Below, in pieces: positions 10,029 to 18,269 of a stretch of DNA of 42,879 bases (position 1 is the first letter of the stretch; each line of letters starts with the position of its first letter). The stretch comes from Acidobacterium sp. GTDB lineage: Bacteria; Acidobacteriota; Terriglobia; Terriglobales; Acidobacteriaceae. Made by a program: the position numbers and the translations under genes. The stretch spans positions 1 to 42,879 of the forward strand of contig PMAM01000345.1 in NCBI GenBank assembly GCA_003152595.1, given 5' to 3'. The notes under the pieces were generated by a model, which ran no database searches, was not told the origin of the DNA, and saw only the letters and a program-made list of their open reading frames with translations.

Positions 10029-11627
10029 TTATTTAGACTCGTCGATTACTTCGATCGCAGAGACAGTCGCATAATTCACGATCGGATCAAAGGTCAGGTT
10101 GATCTTTCCTTCCACCGAAGGATGCAGATTGAGAAACGTTTTCGTAATGGCATGTAAACTGCCCGCTTCTTTGTAGATGTCAAAGTTATCGAGCAACATT
10201 GTGCCGTCGGAATAGGCGCGAAAGACACGCTTTCCGGCACCTCCGGACTCAGGACTGTCCGCGCCCCAATAGAGTTCGGCGAAATGGAGCACCACTGTGT
10301 AGCGCCCGCTGGGATCCACGGGAATCGAGTAAGTGAAATGGCCGTAGCGCTCCTGCGAGTACAGCTCTGGATCTGAAGTGCCACTAATTTGCTCCGGGGG
10401 GTCCGAGAGAATTCCATTCTCGAAGTAATTATCCGGATGCCAGACGTCTCCGTGGTGATCCGTAACCGCGGAAGCCTGTGTAACCAGGCGAATGGGGAGT
10501 TGCCGGTGCGGCACACCCGGCAGGATTTCGATCGCGTTCACATAAGGCGTCGACCGGTCCGTTCCAAACTTCAGATGGAGATAACCGTCTTTGTCGGGAT
10601 AGATGTCTTTGAATACCTTCTCATCAGCAACATTCGTTCCAAGGGCATCCGCGCTGATGTTGAATGCACCCAGCAGCGTGCGGCCGTTGGCCTGTACGTA
10701 GAAGAACTGGGTTTTAAAATCGTCGGGCAGCATGGCGACGAAGAACAGGTGCAACTCGTAGGGGCCAGCCGGCAGGGGAACATCGTAGGTGAAATCACCC
10801 GTTCACCAATGCTCGAACAGCATTGGATCGCTGGTGCGCAAAATCGGACTCTGTGGTCGTGCGAAAGCTGTGCCTCCGGAAAAATAACGATCTGCCTGCC
10901 AGTAAGCACCGGCGCTGTCGATTCTTGGAGAGCCATCGTATCCGCAAAGCAATCGCAGAGGAACCTGAGCTGCACCGGCGGGAGTCGACGCTTGGCTCCG
11001 CTCCCGCGAGTTGGAGTTTGCAATTCTGGTTGAAGGGGTGGATCGGTTGCGAACGAAGTAGCCGACCGCGCCCACTGCAAGAACAGCAAGCATGGCCACG
11101 GCAACGGCGTACCCGAGTCTTCGTTTGGGAAAGGAAGAAGGTAGTTGTGGTGGGGCTGCTTCCGCAGTTCCGGATTCCTGCTCGCCCGGGATTGCCGCAC
11201 TCTTTTCTAAGTCGGTGGCGTACCGTTCGCTGGAATCGCGAAATACGAGCGAAGACAGGGTGGTTGTGGCGTCGGGATCAGCCGCCGGCCGCTTGCTGAA
11301 GTCCGGGACGTAGCTTCACAGCGGAATCGTGATCTGGAGATTGTGGAACCTTCCTTCGGACTCGTAGTATTCCCTGAGTCTCTTTCTCAGCCGGTGAACC
11401 TCGACCCGGGCGATGGAATCCGTTGCGCAATCGAAAGAGTTCCTGGAACGCCCAAAGACCTCAGTTGCAATGTTGTATTCAGTAATCTCGTCGATTCGTC
11501 CCTCAAGATACCGATCGCCAAGAAACTGCAGGAGCCTGGCCAGCCGTGGAATCCGAGAGAGAGCCTCCACGATGAGCGCCAACTCTTCGCGTTCTGAAGC
11601 CGCCGACTGAAAGGTGGGGACCTGCAC
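10029..11627 (-). pseudogene. Winged-helix/TM/double malectin regulator interrupted by two in-frame TGA codons
   Basis: One frame runs from GTG 11627 to the stop at 10029 (532 codons) with no frameshift but with TGA at 11316-11318 and at 10803-10805. Segment 1 is a DNA-binding-like N-terminus (YLEGRIDEITEYNIATEVFG, RVEVHRLRKRLREYYE) ending QITIPL, then TGA, then SYVPDF, where relatives carry a Gly. Segment 2 holds a transmembrane helix (near residues 170-192) and the first malectin domain to EHW, then TGA, then TGDFTYDVP. Segment 3 completes it and adds a second malectin domain (VVLHFAELYWG, LLDNFDIYKEAG). The intact protein would sense carbohydrate outside and act on DNA inside. It is most simply a decayed gene; sequencing error or readthrough are alternatives. 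Confidence 0.82.
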
Positions 11628-12264
11628 TGTAATCCGGCTCCGATGCGTACGAATTCATCCTACAGCCATATTGCAGGACAGAAAAGGGCCGCTGTGCAGC
11701 GCCGTGCGGCGCTTTGTAACAAAGCCATTAACTCGTTTAAGTTCTTGAATGTACGTTTTTGTGTCGAAGAGAGAGCGCGCATACAACCGAACTGGCGCGA
11801 GAGAAGCGTCTGCCACCGGAGCTGATGCGCGATCCAGCTCATTCAGCTGATCCTCGAGGCCCTTCAGGCAGGGCCAGAAACCTCGTTGCCTCAGGAAAAA
11901 CAGGACTTGAGGCCGATTAGCAGGATCCAGTCGGAGCTCGTGAAGCCTCAGGCCAGCCTTTCTTTGCGGGAGCGCTCGTTGACATTTCTCGCTTCGCTGA
12001 TTTAGCTTTTGGGCAACTCAGGTATCGTTAACTGAATCGCTCACCGATGCAGAAGAAAATCAGCCCACGAAGAAGTGGCATTTCGCGAAAGTCCACGCGC
12101 CGAACGAGAAAGGGGCTGCCTGCAAGTTGAATATTCGGCACCGTCCGTGAACATCCGGCCCGCGGGTCCCTGCCAGAATTCCCAGGAGCTGTTTCGGGGA
12201 GTTCCGCGGCAGAGTATCCGTATCCTCACAGCTTCGATTCCCCGATTCCTGCCTGGAGAGAGTA
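11628..12264. other. Intergenic region before the GH3 gene
   Basis: About 640 bp between the divergent malectin regulator and GH3 genes, with no convincing gene. It contains ATCGTTAACTGA at about 12024-12035, sharing CGTTAAC with the operator of the TonB receptor promoter, so it may hold a weak site for the same repressor. A GGAGAG ribosome-binding site lies just before the GH3 start. Confidence 0.4.
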
Positions 12265-14946
12265 ATGATGAGTAGTGCATTTCGCTTTGTGGCTAACTTT
12301 GCCGCTTGGACAGGAACATTCGCCTGCCTGGTCTTTGTGTCTTGCGGAAACGCGCAGGAAACTTCCACGCCGCCCTATCTGAACACTGCCCTTCCGGCCG
12401 AGACGCGGGCCAGGGATCTGGTCAGCCGTATGACGCTGGAAGAGAAAGCCTCGCAGCTGGTCAACCAGGCCCGCGCCGTTCCCAGACTCAATATCCCCGC
12501 CTACGACTGGTGGAGCGAGGCGCTGCACGGCGTGATTAACGATGGCGTGACAGAATTTCCAGAGCCGATCGGACTGGCGGCCACCTTCGACGCGCCGGCC
12601 ATTCACCAGATGGCCGGGGTCATCGGCATCGAGGGTCGCATCAAGCATGAACAGGCGGTGCGCGAAAAACGCGCAAACCTGTTTTTCCAGGGGCTCGATT
12701 TCTGGGCGCCGAATATCAATATCTTCCGCGATCCGCGCTGGGGTCGCGGCCAGGAGACCTACGGCGAAGACCCGTTCCTGACGGGGAAGATGGGTGTTGC
12801 CTTTGTGACCGGCATGCAGGGCGATGATCCGAAATATTATCGCGCTATCGCGACGCCCAAACATTTCGCCGTCCACAGCGGACCTGAATCCACTCGCCAT
12901 ACAGCGGACGTCATCGTGAGCAAGCACGATGAGCTCGATACTTACCTGCCGGCGTTTCGCGCCGCAGTCACCGAGGGTAAAGCCGGCTCTGTTATGTGTG
13001 CTTACAACGACATCAATGGCGAGCCAGCCTGCGCCAACAATTTTCTGCTTGACGATCAGCTTCGCGGTAAGTGGGGCTTCAGCGGTTATGTGGTTTCCGA
13101 CTGCGGTGCAGTGGTGGATATTTATCGTAACCACCACTTCAGGCCTTCGCAGGCGGAGGCATCGGCTATCAGCCTGCACCGGGGTATGGACAATGAATGC
13201 GCCGACGGCCCTTATCTGGTCAGAGACAATTCTGACTACAAAGCCTATCTCGACGCCGCTAAACAGGGATACCTCAAAGAAAGTGACATGGACACCGCCC
13301 TGGTGCGCCTTTACACAGCTCGCATGCGTCTGGGGATGTTCGATCCTCGGGAACTGGATCCTTACTCGAAAATCGACGAACGCGAACTAAGCAGCCCGGC
13401 GCATCGCGAACTCGCCCTTCGAATTGCAAACGAATCCATGGTGCTGCTGAAGAATGACGGCGTTCTGCCGCTCAGGACGAGCGGTATGAAAATTGCTGTC
13501 GTCGGCCCCCTTGCCAGTCAGCCAAAGGTCCTTCTGGGCAATTACAACGGATCTCCGACCTATACCGTTTCTGTCCTCGACGGCATTCTCAGGGAATTTT
13601 CAGGGGATACCGTCACCTATGTGCAAGGCACGCAGTTTCTCGCGCATGATGCGGATCCCGTTTCAGCGTCGGCACTGACGGTGGATGGCAAACCGGGCCT
13701 CAGGGTGAGCTTCTCGAAGCTCGACATGAGCAACATCAACAACCCCGAGCTCATGAAACCCGTCGCGACGGCCATGGCGACAACCATCGATGCCTCGAGC
13801 CTTAAATTGCCGCCGGAAACCGCGAACGTGCATCCCCTTGTAATTCTTTATGACGGCTCGATCACGGCGCCGGAAACGGGAGATTACAACCTGGGGCTGA
13901 AGGCCAGGGGTTTCTTCCGGATTCAGGTCGACGGAAAGAACGTTACCAACTCCTTCGACGCGGATCCCAGCGTCGCCCGGGTTGGTCGCGTTCATCTTGA
14001 GGCCGGCAAGCCGGCGATGCTGCACGTGGACTACTCGCCTCGCGAGAACAGCGAGCCCGACGCAGTGCTGGTATGGTCCAAAGTGGATTTGAGTCCAGGC
14101 CCCGAGGCCGTTGAGGCGGCAAAGAACGCCGATGTTGTGGTTGCAGTTCTGGGCATCACGAGCGAGCTGGAAGGTGAAGAGATGCAGGTGAGTGAGCCGG
14201 GCTTCAAAGGTGGGGATCGCACCAGCCTCGATCTGCCGAAGCCGGAAGAAGATCTGCTGAAGGCCATAACGGCAACGGGCAAACCGGTCGTGCTCGTCCT
14301 GACTAACGGCAGTGCGCTGGCCGTTAACTGGGCGAACGACCACGTTAATGCCATCGTCGATGCCTGGTATCCTGGGGAAGAGGGCGGTACCGCGGTCGCC
14401 GAAACTCTCTCCGGCAGGAATAATCCGGCGGGGCGCCTCCCGGTGACTTTCTACAAAAGCGTCGATCAGTTGCCACCTTTCGAGGATTATTCGATGGCTG
14501 GCCGGACTTATCGATATTTCAAAGAAACACCGCTCTATCCCTTCGGCTATGGCCTGAGCTATACCAAATTTTCCTATAGCGACCTGCGGTTGCCATCGTC
14601 TCCGGTCGCGGCCGGTCAGCCGATGGAAGCCGAAGTGACCATAACCAACAACGGCGATCGCGCCGGTGACGAAGTTGCTCAGCTCTATCTGAGCTTTCCG
14701 GATACGCCAGGAGCACCTATCCGGGCGCTCCGTGGTTTCCACCGTGTACATCTTGATCCGGGGCAGTCGGAGCACGTGCAGTTTGAACTGACCGCCCGCG
14801 ACCTAAGCATGGTTACGGCGGCTGGCGAGATCGTTATTCCTCAGGGCACTTATTCAGTAGCGGCCGGGGGAGGGCAGCCTGATACCGGTGCTCCGGTGGT
14901 CACGGGAACTTTCAGGGTGCAGGGCACGACGACTCTTCCCGAATGA
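12265..14946 (+). CDS. Secreted GH3 beta-glucosidase/beta-xylosidase with PA14 insert
   Basis: 893 residues. The N-terminus is a signal peptide, either type I ending at GNAQ or a weak lipobox FVSC. The GH3 (alpha/beta)8 domain spans about 45-380 with the nucleophile Asp279 in GYVVSDCGA, preceded by KHF (ATPKHFAVHSGPES). The C-terminal alpha/beta domain is split by a PA14 carbohydrate-binding insert (about 490-615, DGSITAPETGDYNLGL), and a fibronectin III-like domain closes the protein. This layout is usual for periplasmic or secreted GH3 enzymes of the beta-glucosidase/xylosidase type; exact specificity cannot be read. It heads a plus-strand series with the 972-residue protein and the TonB receptor, about 100 bp before the former. 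Confidence 0.93.
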   Translation: MMSSAFRFVANFAAWTGTFACLVFVSCGNAQETSTPPYLNTALPAETRARDLVSRMTLEEKASQLVNQARAVPRLNIPAYDWWSEALHGVINDGVTEFPEPIGLAATFDAPAIHQMAGVIGIEGRIKHEQAVREKRANLFFQGLDFWAPNINIFRDPRWGRGQETYGEDPFLTGKMGVAFVTGMQGDDPKYYRAIATPKHFAVHSGPESTRHTADVIVSKHDELDTYLPAFRAAVTEGKAGSVMCAYNDINGEPACANNFLLDDQLRGKWGFSGYVVSDCGAVVDIYRNHHFRPSQAEASAISLHRGMDNECADGPYLVRDNSDYKAYLDAAKQGYLKESDMDTALVRLYTARMRLGMFDPRELDPYSKIDERELSSPAHRELALRIANESMVLLKNDGVLPLRTSGMKIAVVGPLASQPKVLLGNYNGSPTYTVSVLDGILREFSGDTVTYVQGTQFLAHDADPVSASALTVDGKPGLRVSFSKLDMSNINNPELMKPVATAMATTIDASSLKLPPETANVHPLVILYDGSITAPETGDYNLGLKARGFFRIQVDGKNVTNSFDADPSVARVGRVHLEAGKPAMLHVDYSPRENSEPDAVLVWSKVDLSPGPEAVEAAKNADVVVAVLGITSELEGEEMQVSEPGFKGGDRTSLDLPKPEEDLLKAITATGKPVVLVLTNGSALAVNWANDHVNAIVDAWYPGEEGGTAVAETLSGRNNPAGRLPVTFYKSVDQLPPFEDYSMAGRTYRYFKETPLYPFGYGLSYTKFSYSDLRLPSSPVAAGQPMEAEVTITNNGDRAGDEVAQLYLSFPDTPGAPIRALRGFHRVHLDPGQSEHVQFELTARDLSMVTAAGEIVIPQGTYSVAAGGGQPDTGAPVVTGTFRVQGTTTLPE

Positions 14947-15044
14947 CGCTTCGCAGGCGCGTGCCGAGCTCAACGTGGATCGGCGAATCCGCACGTCATG
15001 CCCGGGGCGAGCGATTCAATGCCTGCCAGAGAAAATGAGGCGAG

Positions 15045-17963
15045 ATGAGCAGGAAAATGACACGGCGGGCCCTGCTGCGGGATATCGGAGCAGCAGGCGC
15101 GACCACACTTCTGGCAGCCGGCTCGGGCAAGGTGGATCTCTCTGCGGAGGCGCTGACCACGGCGTCGCAAAGCGGGCAACCGTCGCCTCATGCGCCTGGG
15201 CAGCAGGTGCACGGGCATGAACATACGCCGGCCCGGCCGAACGTTTCCCCAGGCCCGCCGCGTGCGGAAGACCTGGCGATGCTCACTGCCGGGCGGATGG
15301 TTGTGGCATTTGATCGAAGGTACGGCACAGTCTTCTCGATAACGAGGGACGGTGACCCGCTGGCCACGAACTTCGTCGGAAATCAGCTCAACACTCCCGG
15401 AGTGGATCTGTTCAACTCGCGGTTTACCGGTGATCTTGTGACATGCGTGTGGGATGTTACGGATACCAATCCGGCGCATCGCCGCTGGACGCCACGTTCA
15501 AACTTCGTCCTGAAAGGAAACTGGAGGAGGGAAGTTACAGGAAGGTCCGGAGATATCCGCCGGGTAGATGTCGACGGGACAACATTCTCTGTCGGCTACG
15601 ATGGCGTTTCCCGGAACGACGAGGGAATACGCAGCTTTAGTCTCGCGATGAAGTACTCAGCTGAAGATGGCGGCGGGTTGCTGTGGGATTGTGAACTTAC
15701 GAACAGGACAGATCAGGTTCTCGAACTGGGCGAGCTTGGGTTTCCGCTTACGGTGAATGACGATCAGGGCGAATACTATGTCGATCCGAAGACCGGTCTG
15801 CCGTTTCCACCCGATGAGACTGAGGCACCGCTGCGAGATCCGTCCGATTCCTTCGCTGTCATTCGGGAACAATACCCTCGAATTGAGAAGCTATACCACG
15901 AGAAAAAGGTACTTGCTCATCACTATATAGGGGGACACAGCTCGTATATTCTGATGGAGCGGCCGCTGGGCGATGCGCCGTACCTTCTTCTTCATGCTAC
16001 CCGGGGCGGGGCATTTGAGTGCGTCTATCGTGACGACAGCTCCTTTGGTAAGCAGGTGTACTGGTGGGACGGGCCGAACATCCTGGCCATCCATTCGTGG
16101 GCGACGAAGAACCTGCGAGGGTGGGATAAGAACCCCTGGATTAACGGACATACCTCCCTCGTGCTGGAGCCGGGGGAGAAATGGTCCTGTCAGTTGCGTT
16201 TCGTGTTTGTAGACAGCTATGACGCGATTCGAGAGGAGCTTTACAAGGCAGGCAACCTCGGGATCAGGATTCTGCCCTCGATGGTGATCCAGGAAAACGA
16301 TAATGCTTATGTCGAGCTCCACACGCGATCGGATGTGGACAAGATTGATTATCTTTCAGATAACATTACGCTGAAAGAGAAGAAGCGCATCGAGGATAAG
16401 ACTCTGCTGACGTTGTCTTTTCGAGGCCGAGGTCAAAAGAGTCTGAAGCTTCACTATGACGGTCGCTGGACGAACATTCACTTTTTCTGTATCGAGGACA
16501 TAGCCGAGCTGTTGAAGATCCGGGGCCAATTTCTTGTGGATCGGGAATTCTACGAGAATCCGCAGGATCCTTACCATCGGAATCACATGTTCCTCCCGTT
16601 CGACCACCGCACAGGCAGCACGTTTCTCGATTCGGACGAGGTATCGGAGGTGGGCGGAAGCGACGCCGAATTCGGCTTCTCTGAGCCTCTGTTTCTGGCT
16701 GAGAAGAATGTCTGCTATCCGGCGCAGAAAGAAGTTGCGGCTCTCGAAACCTACATTCATGATTGTCTCTTTCTGTATATCCAGAATCCTGATACCTATG
16801 CGGTCAGGGCGTCCCTTTACTGGAAGCTGAGATATCCATCGAGCCCATGGAGCCACTGGACTGTGGACCGGGCTGAGGCTACGTATCGGGCGTACAACTA
16901 CGCTCACGTAATGAATATTTATTACGCCATGTACCGCGTGGGGAAGCGCTATGGATTGTTGACGCGCAGGACCCCGGAAGACTACTTAAGGATGGCTTAT
17001 CGAACGGCCCTCTGCATGTTCCAGACGGAACCCTGGGGACACGTAGGGGTAATGGGCGGATCGGGCGCCCTTTTGGTTCTCGATGACATGGCTCGCGAAG
17101 GCTGGCAGGAGGAGCACAGTAAGCTCCTCGATGAGGTACAGAAGTGCAACCAGGTGTTTCTCGACGATCCCTATCCTTACGCTTCGGAATATTCAGCGGA
17201 CACGACAGCCCAGGAGCAGGTCTACTTTTTCACGCGATATTTCGGCAACGCCGAGAAAAACCGTAAGACGGTGCAGGTGATGAAAGCGCTGCGCGGGGGA
17301 AATCAGCCCGTGTGGTTCCAGTGCGGCAATGACAACAAGGGCGATCTGACCTGCTGGTACACCGAATCGACCAATGGCTGGGCACTGCTGCAGGCATTTC
17401 AGGATAACGGAGACATGGATACATTCATCAAAGGCTACTCCGGCCTGATGAGTGTCGAAGTCGACCTGCTCTCAGACGGGATGTGCTTTGCGCATTTCAT
17501 CTCCACTCCGGGGGTCTTCGACTTTACTCCTCCAAGAACGCTGGATGGAGGGATCGCCCAGTTTGGCTTTCTGAAGGCAGCCAGCTCCTGGGTCCTGGAG
17601 GACGAATCCTTTGGCCTGATCGGTTGCGGCTGTCAAGTTGAGTCCTCAACGAAGGAAATCGTCGTCTGCCCTCGGGATGGACTCAGGAAACGGTTGAGGT
17701 TCGTTCCGCAGAAGATCAATATCGAGGCAATGCAGGGAGAACTCGATAAGGTCGTCATGCGCGATTCCGGCGACTCGGTGGAGTTGCACATGAGCGACTC
17801 GACTGGTGTTGTGAAAACGGCCGAGCTGCTGGTCGAAGGTCTGGCCGGAGGCGCTTATGCAGTTCGCTACGGGGCGGTGCAGAACCGAGTGCTGATTGCC
17901 GATTCTTTGACTCTTTCCATTCCCATCGCCGAAGCAAAATTCGTCAGGATCGAAAGAGTGTAG
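15045..17963 (+). CDS. Tat-exported putative glycoside hydrolase (DUF5695-like)
   Basis: 972 residues, ATG with GAGGCGAG upstream. The start MSRKMTRRALLRDIG is a twin-arginine export signal. Residues 80-420 look like a beta-sandwich (GRMVVAFDRRYGTVFSIT, DCELTNRTDQVLELGELGFP), the middle (about 560-860) is helix-rich with Trp and Tyr (YRAYNYAHVMNIYYAMYRVG), and a beta domain closes it. That order, super-sandwich then (alpha/alpha)6-like barrel then beta cap, is common in glycoside hydrolases and polysaccharide lyases. I associate it with the uncharacterised DUF5695 group from memory; this is not verified. No catalytic residues can be named. Between GH3 and a TonB receptor, a role in glycan breakdown in the periplasm is likely. 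The final codons run into a terminator-like hairpin. Confidence 0.7.
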   Translation: MSRKMTRRALLRDIGAAGATTLLAAGSGKVDLSAEALTTASQSGQPSPHAPGQQVHGHEHTPARPNVSPGPPRAEDLAMLTAGRMVVAFDRRYGTVFSITRDGDPLATNFVGNQLNTPGVDLFNSRFTGDLVTCVWDVTDTNPAHRRWTPRSNFVLKGNWRREVTGRSGDIRRVDVDGTTFSVGYDGVSRNDEGIRSFSLAMKYSAEDGGGLLWDCELTNRTDQVLELGELGFPLTVNDDQGEYYVDPKTGLPFPPDETEAPLRDPSDSFAVIREQYPRIEKLYHEKKVLAHHYIGGHSSYILMERPLGDAPYLLLHATRGGAFECVYRDDSSFGKQVYWWDGPNILAIHSWATKNLRGWDKNPWINGHTSLVLEPGEKWSCQLRFVFVDSYDAIREELYKAGNLGIRILPSMVIQENDNAYVELHTRSDVDKIDYLSDNITLKEKKRIEDKTLLTLSFRGRGQKSLKLHYDGRWTNIHFFCIEDIAELLKIRGQFLVDREFYENPQDPYHRNHMFLPFDHRTGSTFLDSDEVSEVGGSDAEFGFSEPLFLAEKNVCYPAQKEVAALETYIHDCLFLYIQNPDTYAVRASLYWKLRYPSSPWSHWTVDRAEATYRAYNYAHVMNIYYAMYRVGKRYGLLTRRTPEDYLRMAYRTALCMFQTEPWGHVGVMGGSGALLVLDDMAREGWQEEHSKLLDEVQKCNQVFLDDPYPYASEYSADTTAQEQVYFFTRYFGNAEKNRKTVQVMKALRGGNQPVWFQCGNDNKGDLTCWYTESTNGWALLQAFQDNGDMDTFIKGYSGLMSVEVDLLSDGMCFAHFISTPGVFDFTPPRTLDGGIAQFGFLKAASSWVLEDESFGLIGCGCQVESSTKEIVVCPRDGLRKRLRFVPQKINIEAMQGELDKVVMRDSGDSVELHMSDSTGVVKTAELLVEGLAGGAYAVRYGAVQNRVLIADSLTLSIPIAEAKFVRIERV

Positions 17964-17980
17964 GTCGGGTTCGGCCCGAC
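17964..17980 (+). terminator. Hairpin just after the 972-residue protein gene
   Basis: GTCGGG pairs with CCCGAC across the 5-nt loop TTCGG, starting at the base after the stop codon. There is no U tract, so this may be a weak terminator or an mRNA 3' stabiliser. Confidence 0.4.
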
Positions 17981-18059
17981 GCATGCGCCGCCAGCCATTT
18001 CGGGTTCAGTTGGCCGGTCAACCGCGCACCAGTCCCTCTTCGCAATTTCCGATCCTCGC

Positions 18060-18071
18060 TAAAACGTTAAA
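18060..18071. promoter_or_regulatory. Upstream LacI-like operator half
   Basis: TAAAACGTTAAA contains the palindromic core AACGTT also found twice in the operator at 18149-18162. The centres lie 90 bp apart, a distance that would allow looping by a tetrameric LacI-family repressor. No such repressor gene is in the window. Confidence 0.4.
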
Positions 18072-18114
18072 TCACTGCGGGTTTTTGGCTGGTCACAAAT
18101 TTAGGGGATGACGC

Positions 18115-18144
18115 TTGACAACTCCTGCTGTGCATGCGTATTAT
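18115..18144 (+). promoter_or_regulatory. Strong sigma-70 promoter of the TonB receptor gene
   Basis: A perfect -35 TTGACA (18115-18120) and -10 TATTAT (18139-18144) are separated by 18 bp. Transcription should begin near 18151, inside the palindromic operator. The leader to the ATG is about 120 nt. Confidence 0.78.
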
Positions 18145-18148
18145 GCGG

Positions 18149-18162
18149 TAACGTTAACGTTA
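18149..18162. promoter_or_regulatory. Palindromic operator over the start site
   Basis: TAACGTTAACGTTA is a perfect 14-bp palindrome made of two adjacent AACGTT hexamers. It sits 4 bp after the -10 box, the classical position for a repressor that blocks open-complex formation. The central CG flanked by AA/TT fits LacI/GalR-type operators. A further CGTTAA lies a few bases downstream. Confidence 0.65.
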
Positions 18163-18269
18163 AAGTAGTCGTTAAACAATACAAGTCGGAATGCCGTTGC
18201 AGTCCGCGATTCAGGCTGGCGAACCGGGACCAGCCAATCGTCGCGCAACTTTTCACAGGAGGACAATTT

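Noticed and set aside
10029..10754. Calling the malectin segments as three independent small genes.
   Set aside because: All segments share one frame, and the first malectin domain is cut mid-fold by the TGA at 10803, so they are parts of one broken gene.
18108..18269. Longer start of the TonB receptor frame (Cys-rich N-terminus).
   Set aside because: It would overlap the promoter and operator; the ATG at 18270 has a perfect AGGAGG and begins a signal peptide.
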